A stretch of DNA of 64,000 nucleotides from Opitutaceae bacterium (GTDB lineage Bacteria > Verrucomicrobiota > Verrucomicrobiia > Opitutales > Opitutaceae), in assembly GCA_016794785.1 (NCBI GenBank), contig JAEUHC010000014.1:124001-188000 (forward strand). Direction: 5' to 3'. Under the pieces are notes generated by a model that was given only the letters and a program-made list of their open reading frames with translations, had not been told where the DNA came from and ran no database searches. The first letter of the stretch is position 1. Each line of letters starts with the position of its first letter. This document shows, piece after piece, positions 1 to 7,997 of this stretch. Made by a program: the position numbers and the translations under genes.

Positions 1-1
1 G

Positions 2-214
2 AAGTTCGAAATCGACCGCACCGCCGCCACCAAGATCGACGGCAAACTCGCCGTCGGCGCCCGGGTCACTGTTCATTACAAGATGGCCGCCGCCTCGATT
101 GAGGTGAAAGCGCCATCGGCCGACACCGGTTCGAAAGCCGCAAAAGGCATGAGCAAGGCAGACCAAGCCGCGGAGAAAGCGGCGGAACGCGCCGCGAAGA
201 GGGCCCAGCCGTGA
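2..214 (+). CDS. Hypothetical protein, C-terminal fragment
   Basis: The frame is open from the window edge to a TGA at 212-214, giving the last 70 residues of a protein that starts upstream. The first half reads like a small beta-barrel domain (KIDGKLAVGARVTVHYK followed by a short IEVK strand). The last 30 residues are a charged Ala/Lys/Glu-rich tail, probably helical or disordered. The domain resembles the short OB-like repeats of uncharacterised secreted proteins, but I cannot name a family. The next gene starts 37 bases downstream on the same strand. Function unknown. Confidence 0.55.
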   Translation, partial: KFEIDRTAATKIDGKLAVGARVTVHYKMAAASIEVKAPSADTGSKAAKGMSKADQAAEKAAERAAKRAQP

Positions 215-251
215 CCTCCAGCCCGGCCCGGGCCGGAACCGATCCGGCCGC

Positions 252-1067
252 GTGAAATTTGCGGGCCAGGTTGTTTGGATCACGGGCGCCTCGTCGGGCA
301 TCGGCGAGGCGTCGGCGTTGGCGTTTGCCCGCGAGGGCGCGCGGCTCGTGCTGTCGAGCCGCCGGCCCGCGGAGCTCGAGCGTGTGCGCCGCACCTGTGC
401 GCGACCCGACGACCATTTCGTGCTGCCGCTCGACCTCGCGCAGAGCGGGAACTTTCCCGCCCTCGTCGCCGAGGTCCTCGCGCGTTGCGGACGGATCGAC
501 GTGCTGGTGAACAACGGCGGCGTGAGCCAGCGCGCGCTGGCGATGGACGCCACCGAGACCGTCGAGCGCGCGCTGATGGAGGTGGATTACTTCGGTCCCG
601 TCGCGCTCACCAAGGCCGTGCTGCCCGCGATGCGCGCCCGCCACGCCGGCCACATTGTCGTCGTCAGCAGCGTCATGGGCTACCTCGGCACACCCGGCCG
701 CTCGACCTACGCGGCGGCCAAGCACGCGCTGCACGGCTATTTCGATTCGCTGCGCGCCGAGATCTGGCGCGAGGGCATCCGTGTGACGATCGTCTGCCCC
801 GGGTATGTGAACACCGCGATCTCGGAGCACGCGGTCGGGCCGCGCGGCGAACAGCACGGCCGGACCGACGGCACGCACCGGACCGGCATCACGCCAGAAA
901 AATGCGCCGCCGCGATCGTGCGCGGCGTCGCCCGTGGGCGGGAGGAGGTTTTCGTCGGCGGCTGGGAAGTCGCCGGCATCTACGTGAAGCGCCTCGCACC
1001 GTGGCTGCTCTCCCGCATCGTGCGGCGGATGAGGTTCTCCGGCGCGGAGCGAGGGGAAGCACGTTGA
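252..1067 (+). CDS. Short-chain dehydrogenase/reductase (SDR) family oxidoreductase
   Basis: A 271-residue classical SDR, expected to be a soluble NAD(P)-dependent oxidoreductase. The Rossmann cofactor motif TGASSGIG is at residues 10-17, the NNGG variant of the NNAG motif is near 91-94, the catalytic serine lies in VVSSVMG and the YAAAK Tyr/Lys pair follows. CPGYVNT is the usual post-catalytic PG motif. The start is a GTG at 252; no ATG gives the complete glycine-rich N-terminus. The arrangement resembles DHRS7-like SDRs, but the substrate cannot be told from sequence. It converges on the LuxR-type gene that ends 18 bases away on the other strand. Confidence 0.9.
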   Translation: MKFAGQVVWITGASSGIGEASALAFAREGARLVLSSRRPAELERVRRTCARPDDHFVLPLDLAQSGNFPALVAEVLARCGRIDVLVNNGGVSQRALAMDATETVERALMEVDYFGPVALTKAVLPAMRARHAGHIVVVSSVMGYLGTPGRSTYAAAKHALHGYFDSLRAEIWREGIRVTIVCPGYVNTAISEHAVGPRGEQHGRTDGTHRTGITPEKCAAAIVRGVARGREEVFVGGWEVAGIYVKRLAPWLLSRIVRRMRFSGAERGEAR

Positions 1068-1085
1068 GCCCAACCCGCTCCATCT

Positions 1086-2246
1086 TCAGCGCAAGAGCGC
1101 CATCATCCGCGCCCGCGACTTCACGCGCAGCTTGCGGAATACGGAGTTCAGCTGCTTCTTGATTGTGAGCACGCTCTTGTTGAGGCCGCGGGCGATCTCG
1201 GCGTTGGTGCAGCCTTCGCAGACGAGCAGCGCGAGCTCGCGTTCGCGCGGGGTAAGCTCACGGAGCTGGCCCATTTTTTCCGCGCTCACCGCGCCGGCCT
1301 CAGGCGAAGCCACGGGCCGCGAGTCGAAGACCACCAGAAACCGCGGCTGTGCGAGCGCGCTCGCGGGGTTGTTCAGCACCGTGATCTGGGCACGCAGGCC
1401 GGCGTCGCCGGCGGGCTCGACGTGCGTCACGTCGCCCGGCTGCGGGTTGGGCCCACGCGGATCGCGCGCGAGCACGGCGGCGCGCAGCGCGCGGCAGGCG
1501 TCGAGCACGGCGGGCGGGAGCTCGAAGGCGTCGCGCGGGTTGTAGGCGCGCGCCGCCTCGGCGCCGAAGTTCCACCGCGCGCAGCAGCGGTGCGCCTCGG
1601 GGTTGGCGAACTCCACGCGCAGCGACCAGTCGAGGAACACGAGGCCCATGGGCACGTTGCGGTTGAACTCCTCGAGCCCGCGCCGCGCGAGGCGCTCCGT
1701 GTGCAGCCGCCGCACGCGCGCGATCGCCGTGCCGACAAAGGGGTGCAAATGCCGCAGCAGCGCGAGTTCGGCTTCGTCGAAGTCCGGCTGCGCCGGCGCA
1801 CGGTAGAGGCTGAACATCGCCGTCACCTCGCGCCGCTCCCAGAAGAGCGCCGAGACGCCCTTGTCCCAGCCTTCCGGCAACGCGAAGCGCCGGTAGAATT
1901 CCGTGCGCACAAAGTCCGCGCGTGGCGGCAGCACGTCGGCGAAGCGGTAGAACTTCACGCCGCGGTTCGTCTCGATGAAGGGCGAGAACGGGTTCAGTTT
2001 CCCGCGCGCCGCATACCACTCCTCCGGGTGCACGATCGGCGGATCGGTGAGGACGACGCGCGCCTCGCCCATGCCGAGGTGGCCGAGAAACAGCGTCACG
2101 CGGTGCGGCGCGAAGGCCGCGCGCATCACGCCGCGCACTGCGCGCCACAGCGCATCGACCTCCATCGCCGCGTGCAGCGCGAGCAACGGCCGGTGCAGGC
2201 GCGCGGCGGTGGCGGCGGACAGCGGGACGGCGGACAGTCGGGACAT
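1086..2246 (-). CDS. LuxR-family transcriptional regulator with GAF-like and PAS-like sensor regions
   Basis: A 386-residue regulator with a C-terminal LuxR/FixJ-type helix-turn-helix at about residues 328-386. It begins with LTPRERELALLVCEG, and the recognition-helix region reads NAEIARGLNKSVLTIKKQL. Residues 15-180 look GAF-like. Residues 195-300 look PAS-like (MGLVFLDWSLRVEFANPEA). There is no receiver domain, so it probably senses a ligand directly. It is divergent from the TonB-receptor gene, and the 85-base gap holds a 20-bp dyad at 2279-2298, midway between the two starts. LuxR-type dimers commonly bind dyads of this length, so control of the receptor and of itself is inferred. A second dyad at 6932-6951 suggests a wider regulon. 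Confidence 0.88.
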   Translation of the reverse strand: MSRLSAVPLSAATAARLHRPLLALHAAMEVDALWRAVRGVMRAAFAPHRVTLFLGHLGMGEARVVLTDPPIVHPEEWYAARGKLNPFSPFIETNRGVKFYRFADVLPPRADFVRTEFYRRFALPEGWDKGVSALFWERREVTAMFSLYRAPAQPDFDEAELALLRHLHPFVGTAIARVRRLHTERLARRGLEEFNRNVPMGLVFLDWSLRVEFANPEAHRCCARWNFGAEAARAYNPRDAFELPPAVLDACRALRAAVLARDPRGPNPQPGDVTHVEPAGDAGLRAQITVLNNPASALAQPRFLVVFDSRPVASPEAGAVSAEKMGQLRELTPRERELALLVCEGCTNAEIARGLNKSVLTIKKQLNSVFRKLRVKSRARMMALLR

Positions 2247-2278
2247 GGCGGGGCCCGAGGCTGCGCGCCGAGCGCGGA

Positions 2279-2298
2279 ATTACAACCTTGGTGGTATG
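2279..2298. promoter_or_regulatory. 20-bp dyad, candidate operator shared by the LuxR-type and TonB-receptor genes
   Basis: The sequence ATTACAACCTTGGTGGTATG has a dyad core TACAACC-TT-GGTGGTA, with 6 of 7 positions paired. It lies 32 bases from the regulator start and 33 bases from the receptor start. The same architecture recurs at 6932-6951, and 20 bp is the length of classical LuxR-type boxes. Operator function is inferred. Confidence 0.6.
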
Positions 2299-2331
2299 GA
2301 CCGGGCACGGCGTGCGCTGTTACTATGGGAC

Positions 2332-5241
2332 ATGCACCGCCCCCTCCGCTGTCTCGCCCTGTTCGCCCTCTCTTGCGCGCTGCTCGTCGCCACCCGCGCC
2401 CAAAACGCCACACTCACCGGCCGCGTCACCGATTCCGCCACGCAAGACGTGCTCCGCGGCGCGAGCGTCACGCTCACGCCGGTCGCTTCCCCTGCCGCCA
2501 CGCCGCTGCGCACCGCCACGGATGCTGACGGCGAGTTTTCCCTCAGCGCCCCCGCCGGCAGCTACACGCTCGCTGTGGACTACCTCGGCCTTCCGCCGAA
2601 ATCGCAGCCTGTCATCCTGCCGGCCGCCCCCGCCGCGCCGGTGCGTCTCGCGCTCTCGCTCGGCGACAGCGCCGTCGTGCTCGCCGCCGTCACCGTCGAG
2701 GGCGCGCGCACCGGCCAGGCCCGCGCACTCAACCAGCAGCGCACTTCGCAGAACCTCACCAACATCATCTCCGCGGATTTCTCGGGGCAGTTTCCCGACA
2801 AGAACATCGCCGACGCCGTGAAGCGCCTGCCCGGTGTCACCGTCGAGACCGATCGCGACACCGGCGGCAGCGAGGGCCGCTACGTCACCGTCCGCGGCAT
2901 GAGCGCCGATTTCAACGCCGTCACCGTGAACGGCATGAGGGTCAACGTGACGGACTTCGACGGCATCAGCCGCCGTGTCCCGCTCGACGTCATCTCCTCC
3001 GATGTCGCCGACCAGATCGAGGTCACCAAGGCCCTCCGACCCGATCAGGACGCCGACTCGCTCGGCGGCGCCGTGGACATCAAGACCCGCAGCGCCTTCA
3101 GCCGCGACGGCCGCACCGCCTCCGCCAAGTTCGCCCTCGGCTACTCGTCCATCCTCTCCGACTACACCAACTATCCCTACGAAAATCCCTCGCGCGAGGG
3201 CGCGATCACCTACTCCGATCTCCTCGGCGCGAAGCGCCAGTGGGGCTTATCACTCTCCGCCAACTACCGCGATCGCACCTTCGTCAAGCAGCGCAACAGC
3301 ACCACCGGCTGGAACGGCGCCGGCACCGCCGCCTCGCCCTTCCTGATGGATTCGTTCGTGCTGCAGCACTTCTTCGACGACATGACGACCCGCGGCTTCA
3401 ACGCCTCGCTCGAGTTCCGCCCCGCCGCCGAGACCAAGCTACGCCTCTACGCCGGCCTGAACACCCGCGAGACCAACCGCGGCCGCCAGCGCCAGCAGAT
3501 CTTCTTCCCGCTCTCCGTCACGCCGACCAACACAGTGGGCCCCGTCGTCGTCACCGGCGACACCTACACGAGCGTCGCCTCGCCCAACAACACGCTCCGC
3601 AAGGAAGCCCGCGACTTCGACGAGACACAGGAGACCGGCACGATCGCGCTCGACGGCGAGACGAAGCTCGGGGGCTTCACCGTCACCGGCCTCCTCGGAT
3701 ACAACCGCGGTGAGTTCGACGGTGGACTCGACACCGGTGTGCAGGCGCAGTTTCAGCGCGCCACGTCGACCAACGGCTACACCATCACACCCGGCGCCGC
3801 GCGATCCCCCGTCATCACGACCACACTCGATCGCCTCACGCCGTCGCTCGCGGGCGCCTACCAAAACCGCAGCTTTGTCCGCGGCACGCGCAACTACACC
3901 GACGAGGAATGGAACGCCGCCCTCGACGCCAAACGCCCCGCCACCCTCGCCGGCCTCAATGGCTGGTTCAAGGCCGGCGCCAAATACCGCACCAAGACCC
4001 GCGACCGCGACGAAATCGTCCGCTCGTTCACCCAAAACACCAATTGGAACCTTCTCGGCTACACCGGCCAGCCCGACATCCCTTCCGTCCTCGCCAACTA
4101 CGGCGCGAAGAAAGGTGCCACCGCCGACGGCCGCTACGACTTCGGCTACTTCATCGATCCGAAGAAGGTCCGCGAGGTCGGCGAGCTGCTCATTTCCCGC
4201 GGCCTCTTGACGCCGCTCGGGTCCAACGTGCTGAACAGCCAGCTCGGCGACTACGCCGCGTGGGAGGATGTCTCCGCCGCCTATGCGCAGGGCCAGTTCA
4301 CCTCCGGCAAACTGTCCGTGCTCGCCGGCCTCCGCACCGAACGCACCGCGGTGAAATTCAAGACTTGGGCCGTCGTTGACGGCGCTGTGCGCCGCATCCA
4401 GCCCGTGCGCGACTACACCGACGTGCTCCCCGGCGTGCACATTCGCTACGACGCTACGAAGAACTTCGTTGTCCGCTCCGCCTATACCGAGTCGATCGCC
4501 CGCCCGACCTTCAACCAGCTCAACCCCCGCGCCACGATCAACACCGTCAACGACGTAGTCAGCCGCGGCAACCTCGACCTCAAGCCCGTCTCCGCGCGCA
4601 ACTACGATCTGTCGTTCGACTACTACCTCGGCGGCACCGGCTACGTGTCGCTCGGCGTCTTTCACAAGGACTACAAAAATAACGTCTATCGCTCCACCCA
4701 GCGCGAACTTTTCGAGGGCGAGCCCAACACGCAGGTCACGCAGGAACGCAACGCCCGCGGCGGCAAGCTCACCGGCGTCGAGTTCGCCTACGACCAGCCG
4801 CTGCGTTTCCTCCCCGCGCCCTTCGACGGCCTCGGCGTCACCGCGAATTTCACCTACACCGACTCGTCGCTCGACACCGGCCTCCCGCGCCTCGCCGGCC
4901 TGAAAATTCCGCTCTTCGACCAGATGAAGCAGACGGTCAACGCCAGCATCTACTACGAGAAAAACGGCCTTCGCCTCCGCGCCGCCGCGCACCGCCGCAG
5001 CCGGACCGTCTTCGATCTCGCGACCGACAATCTCTACGCCCTCGCCCGCTACGAGTCGCCGAGCACCGAGCTCGACCTCACTGCCAGCTACAAATTCCTC
5101 CGCCGCTGGACCGTTTACGCCGAGATCCAGAACGCCCTCAGCGCCCCCCGCCATGGCTACAACGGCGACCCCAATCTCCGCCTCGACTACAACGAGTATT
5201 CCGACTGGTCCGCGACGCTCGGGATTCGCTGGAATCTCTGA
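2332..5241 (+). CDS. TonB-dependent receptor with N-terminal carboxypeptidase-regulatory-like domain
   Basis: A 969-residue outer-membrane receptor for energised uptake. The ATG at 2332 gives a signal peptide ending near ATRAQ at residues 19-23; the frame is open further upstream, but that part overlaps the divergent gene and lacks a signal. A CarboxypepD-regulatory-like domain follows (about 25-105: LTGRVTDSATQDVLRGASV). Next come the plug (about 130-240; DAVKRLPGVTVE and YVTVRGMSADFNAVTVNG) and a long 22-strand-type barrel ending GIRWNL. The plug style fits the Xanthomonas/Caulobacter TonB subfamily often tied to polymer uptake. Pairing with a LuxR-type regulator and a downstream peptidase/arginine operon suggests a peptide or arginine-polymer ligand, but the sequence does not prove the substrate. 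No convincing Shine-Dalgarno is seen. Confidence 0.93.
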   Translation: MHRPLRCLALFALSCALLVATRAQNATLTGRVTDSATQDVLRGASVTLTPVASPAATPLRTATDADGEFSLSAPAGSYTLAVDYLGLPPKSQPVILPAAPAAPVRLALSLGDSAVVLAAVTVEGARTGQARALNQQRTSQNLTNIISADFSGQFPDKNIADAVKRLPGVTVETDRDTGGSEGRYVTVRGMSADFNAVTVNGMRVNVTDFDGISRRVPLDVISSDVADQIEVTKALRPDQDADSLGGAVDIKTRSAFSRDGRTASAKFALGYSSILSDYTNYPYENPSREGAITYSDLLGAKRQWGLSLSANYRDRTFVKQRNSTTGWNGAGTAASPFLMDSFVLQHFFDDMTTRGFNASLEFRPAAETKLRLYAGLNTRETNRGRQRQQIFFPLSVTPTNTVGPVVVTGDTYTSVASPNNTLRKEARDFDETQETGTIALDGETKLGGFTVTGLLGYNRGEFDGGLDTGVQAQFQRATSTNGYTITPGAARSPVITTTLDRLTPSLAGAYQNRSFVRGTRNYTDEEWNAALDAKRPATLAGLNGWFKAGAKYRTKTRDRDEIVRSFTQNTNWNLLGYTGQPDIPSVLANYGAKKGATADGRYDFGYFIDPKKVREVGELLISRGLLTPLGSNVLNSQLGDYAAWEDVSAAYAQGQFTSGKLSVLAGLRTERTAVKFKTWAVVDGAVRRIQPVRDYTDVLPGVHIRYDATKNFVVRSAYTESIARPTFNQLNPRATINTVNDVVSRGNLDLKPVSARNYDLSFDYYLGGTGYVSLGVFHKDYKNNVYRSTQRELFEGEPNTQVTQERNARGGKLTGVEFAYDQPLRFLPAPFDGLGVTANFTYTDSSLDTGLPRLAGLKIPLFDQMKQTVNASIYYEKNGLRLRAAAHRRSRTVFDLATDNLYALARYESPSTELDLTASYKFLRRWTVYAEIQNALSAPRHGYNGDPNLRLDYNEYSDWSATLGIRWNL

Positions 5242-5254
5242 TTCGAACCCGCGC

Positions 5255-5284
5255 AGGACTCGCTGCCCACGCAGGGCGAGTCCT
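5255..5284. terminator. Hairpin between convergent genes
   Basis: A perfect 9-bp inverted repeat (AGGACTCGC and GCGAGTCCT) with a 12-base loop lies between the convergent receptor and peptide-binding-protein genes and touches the stop codon of the latter. There is no T-tract, so it could act as a bidirectional stem or mRNA 3' stabiliser rather than a strong intrinsic terminator. Confidence 0.5.
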
Positions 5285-6894
5285 CAGCGCTCCAGCCACA
5301 GCTCCTTCAACCGCCGGTCCGCAAACGGCCGCGGCTGCCAGCCTTTGACGCTCGGCTGCATCAAGATCGTCTGCGTCGAGAAGAAGAGCGGGATCGCCGG
5401 CACTTCGTTCAGGAATATCTCCTCCGCCCGCTGAAAAGCCGCCTCCCGCGCGGCCGCGTCCACCGTCCAAGTCGCATCGATCAGGCGGTCGAACTCCGCG
5501 CTCGACCACCTTGCCTCGTTGTAGAGCCCGGTGGTTTGCCAAGCACCGAGGAAGTAGAACGGATCCTGGTAGGTCGTCGCATTCCATGAGCCGCGCACCA
5601 TCTGGAAGTCCATCGAGCGCTTGGAGGCGTTGAGCACCTGCGTCTCCTCGTTGCGGAGCGTCACCTCGATGCCGAGTTCGCGCCGCCACATCTGCTGCAC
5701 CGCCTCCGCGATCACCCGGTGCTGCTCGCGCGCATCCACCAGCAGCTCGATTGCGGGCAGGCCCTGCCCGCCGGGGAACCCCGCGTCGCGCAACTGCGCC
5801 CGCGCCCGCTCCGGGTCGAAGCCCAGGCGCGCGCGCGCCGTGTAGCCGCCCGTGCCTGGCGGCGTGAAACTCCACGCGGGCACCTTGCCGCCCTTGAGCA
5901 CCTGCCGCGTCAGCGTCTCGCGATCGAGGGAGAGGGCCAGCGCGCGGCGCACGCGCGCGTCGCCGAACGGCGGCTTCGCCACATTGAGCGAGTAGAAATA
6001 CACGCCGCGGTCATCGACGATCTTCAGGGCCTCCGGCTGCTCGCGCTGGTAGACCTCGATCTTGCTCATCGGCACACCGCTGGTGAGGTGGAGCTGGCCG
6101 GCGCGGAACATGTTTTCTTCCGCACCCGCGTTTTCGATCGGAAGAAAGTGGATCTCGCGCAGGCGCACGCGGGCGGCGTCCCAGTAGGCGGGGTTGCGCT
6201 CGAGGACCACGCCTTGGTTCTGCCTCCAGGCCTTCAGGCGAAACGGCCCGTTACCCACGAGGTTGCCTGGCCGAATCCAGTTGTTCACGCGTTCATCCAT
6301 CGCGGCGTGCTTCTCGACCGCGGCGCGCGGGACGGGGAAGAACAAATAGAGCGCCGAGAGAAAAAAGGGCGTCGGGCGCGCCAGCTCCATCTCCACGGTG
6401 CGCTCGCCCCGCGCCTTCACGCCCACCGTGCCAAAGTCCGCGCTGCGCCCCGCCTGGTAGTCGCGCGCGCCGCGCACAAAGAAGAGGTTGTTTTCCGCAT
6501 GGGACGCGCCCAGCCGCGGCGCGAGCAAACGACGCGCCCCATATTCGAAGTCTCCCGCCGTCACCGGTGAACCGTCGCTCCACTTTGCATCGGCGCGCAG
6601 GAAGAAGGTGTAGCGCCGGCCGTCCGCCGAGATCTCCCAGCGCTCCGCCGCTCCCGGCCGCGGCTCGAGGGTGGCCATGTCAGGCACGACCAGCCCCTCG
6701 AAGAGTCCGCCGACGATCGTCCATTCGACGGCGCCGCGGACGAGATACGGATCGAGCGACTCGGGCTCGGACGCGTTGCCCCGGTAGAGCACACCGGCTT
6801 GGTTGCCGGTCGCGACCGGCGTCTCGCGCCGCCCGCACCCGGTCAAAAGCGCAGCCGCGAGGAGCAGAACGAGGAGTCGTTTCATGCGCCGCAT
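5284..6894 (-). CDS. Peptide ABC transporter substrate-binding lipoprotein (OppA/SBP_bac_5 family)
   Basis: A 536-residue periplasmic binding protein. The ATG at 6894 (or 6885) gives a lipoprotein signal with lipobox LLTGC. An in-frame GTG at 6939 is rejected because it lies inside the 6932-6951 dyad. The family 5 signature is clear: residues 30-60 contain a GNASEPESLDPYLVRG segment like OppA, followed by VTAGDFEYGARRLL and the long C-terminal lobe ending KELWLER. OppA homologues bind oligopeptides for import by an ABC transporter. No permease or ATPase genes are adjacent, so the membrane components must lie elsewhere. It is divergent from the cyanophycinase-like operon with a dyad between them, which suggests capture of released dipeptides such as beta-Asp-Arg. 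Confidence 0.92.
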   Translation of the reverse strand: MRRMKRLLVLLLAAALLTGCGRRETPVATGNQAGVLYRGNASEPESLDPYLVRGAVEWTIVGGLFEGLVVPDMATLEPRPGAAERWEISADGRRYTFFLRADAKWSDGSPVTAGDFEYGARRLLAPRLGASHAENNLFFVRGARDYQAGRSADFGTVGVKARGERTVEMELARPTPFFLSALYLFFPVPRAAVEKHAAMDERVNNWIRPGNLVGNGPFRLKAWRQNQGVVLERNPAYWDAARVRLREIHFLPIENAGAEENMFRAGQLHLTSGVPMSKIEVYQREQPEALKIVDDRGVYFYSLNVAKPPFGDARVRRALALSLDRETLTRQVLKGGKVPAWSFTPPGTGGYTARARLGFDPERARAQLRDAGFPGGQGLPAIELLVDAREQHRVIAEAVQQMWRRELGIEVTLRNEETQVLNASKRSMDFQMVRGSWNATTYQDPFYFLGAWQTTGLYNEARWSSAEFDRLIDATWTVDAAAREAAFQRAEEIFLNEVPAIPLFFSTQTILMQPSVKGWQPRPFADRRLKELWLER

Positions 6895-6931
6895 CGTGAG
6901 CCGCCCGCGCCGGGCCACGCAGCTCAAAACA

Positions 6932-6951
6932 ATTACCACGAAGGTGGTAAT
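6932..6951. promoter_or_regulatory. 20-bp dyad, candidate operator between peptide-binding-protein and S51 peptidase genes
   Basis: ATTACCACGAAGGTGGTAAT has perfect 8-bp arms (ATTACCAC and GTGGTAAT) around GAAG. It matches the dyad at 2279-2298 at 14 of 20 positions, including most arm bases. It sits 37 bases from the lipoprotein start and 59 bases from the peptidase start, so it could control both directions. The LuxR-type protein encoded at 1086-2246 is the best candidate regulator in view. Confidence 0.62.
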
Positions 6952-7010
6952 CTCGCCACCCTGCCGCTTCGCCCTAGCCTCGCGGCCAGTGGCCCGTCAG
7001 CCTTGAGTTC

Positions 7011-7997
7011 ATGCTCCGCCCCCGGCTCATGCTCGTCGCCGCGCTCAGCCTCCCTCCCGGGGCGCTCGCGGCACCCAACCATGACTACTGGCTGACCGGC
7101 CAGTCGGCCGACGCGCAGCCTGCCTCGACCCGCGCCGGCCTCTTTCTCTCCGGCGGCGGCGGCGATGTCGCCGCCGCATGGAAGTGGTTCGTCGCCTGCG
7201 CCGGAGGCGGCGATATCGTCGTCCTCCGCGCCTCGGGCGCCGACGGCTACAACGACTACATCTATTCCAAGATCGGCGGCGTCGATTCCGTCGAGACCCT
7301 CCTTTTCAAGGACGCCACCGCCGCGCACGATCCGCGCGTGCTCGAGATCATTGCGCGGGCCGACGGTATATTCATGGCCGGCGGCGACCAGGCGCGCTAC
7401 CTCAATTGGTGGAAGGGCACGCCGGTCGGCGCCGCGCTCAACGCCCATCTGCGCGCGGGCAAGCCGCTCGGCGGCACCAGCGCGGGCCTCGCCGTGCTCG
7501 GCCAGTATTATTTTCCCGCGCTGCACGACTCCGTCACCAGCGCCACGGCGCTCCGCGATCCGTTTCACCGCGCCGTCACCCTCGGCCGCGACTTCATCGC
7601 CGCGCCGGCGCTCGCGGGCGTGATCACGGATTCGCACTTCATGGCCCGCCAGCGCCTCGGCCGCCTGATCGTGTTCCTCGCGCGGCTGCAGGCGGAGGAA
7701 AAACCCGCCCGCCTCATTGGCCTCGGCGTGGACGAAGGCACCGCGCTCTGCATCGAACCCGGCGGCGCCGCCACTGTCTTCACCGAAAAGGATGGCCTCG
7801 TCTGGCTCGTGCAGACAACTCAGCTCCCTCGCACCCTAGCCCCGGGCCAGCCGCTCTCGCTCGACGGCGTGCGGGTCGTGGGCATAGGCCCGCACAGCAC
7901 CTTCAACCTCGCCCAACTCACCGTCGATCGCCCCGCGGCGCTGCGCACTGTCGCCGCGGCCGACGGCAAGCTCTCCGAAGATTCCGACAAACCATGA
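7011..7997 (+). CDS. Cyanophycinase-like exported serine peptidase (peptidase family S51)
   Basis: A 328-residue S51-type peptidase. Cyanophycinases cleave multi-L-arginyl-poly-L-aspartate into beta-Asp-Arg dipeptides; other S51 members are alpha-aspartyl dipeptidases. The nucleophile elbow GGTSAG places the catalytic serine at residue 157. The N-terminal half has the class-I-glutamine-amidotransferase-like fold pattern (FLSGGGGDVAAAWKWF, IVVLRASGADGYNDYIY, IFMAGGDQARYLNWW). A signal peptide (residues 1-20, ending GALAA) implies export, as in extracellular cyanophycinases. It is first in an operon with an M20 peptidase, overlapping it by ATGA, and the astADB genes. That arginine context supports an arginine-rich substrate; true cyanophycin specificity is inferred. 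Confidence 0.83.
   Translation: MLRPRLMLVAALSLPPGALAAPNHDYWLTGQSADAQPASTRAGLFLSGGGGDVAAAWKWFVACAGGGDIVVLRASGADGYNDYIYSKIGGVDSVETLLFKDATAAHDPRVLEIIARADGIFMAGGDQARYLNWWKGTPVGAALNAHLRAGKPLGGTSAGLAVLGQYYFPALHDSVTSATALRDPFHRAVTLGRDFIAAPALAGVITDSHFMARQRLGRLIVFLARLQAEEKPARLIGLGVDEGTALCIEPGGAATVFTEKDGLVWLVQTTQLPRTLAPGQPLSLDGVRVVGIGPHSTFNLAQLTVDRPAALRTVAAADGKLSEDSDKP

Noticed and set aside
3439..5154. Long open frame antisense to the TonB-receptor gene
   Set aside because: It mirrors a receptor with complete signal, plug and barrel; the antisense product is Gly/Val/Glu/Arg-rich with no domain, and such frames are common in very GC-rich DNA.
6895..6939. Upstream GTG start for the peptide-binding lipoprotein
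   Set aside because: The codon lies inside the 6932-6951 dyad and would put 15 residues in front of a good lipoprotein signal.
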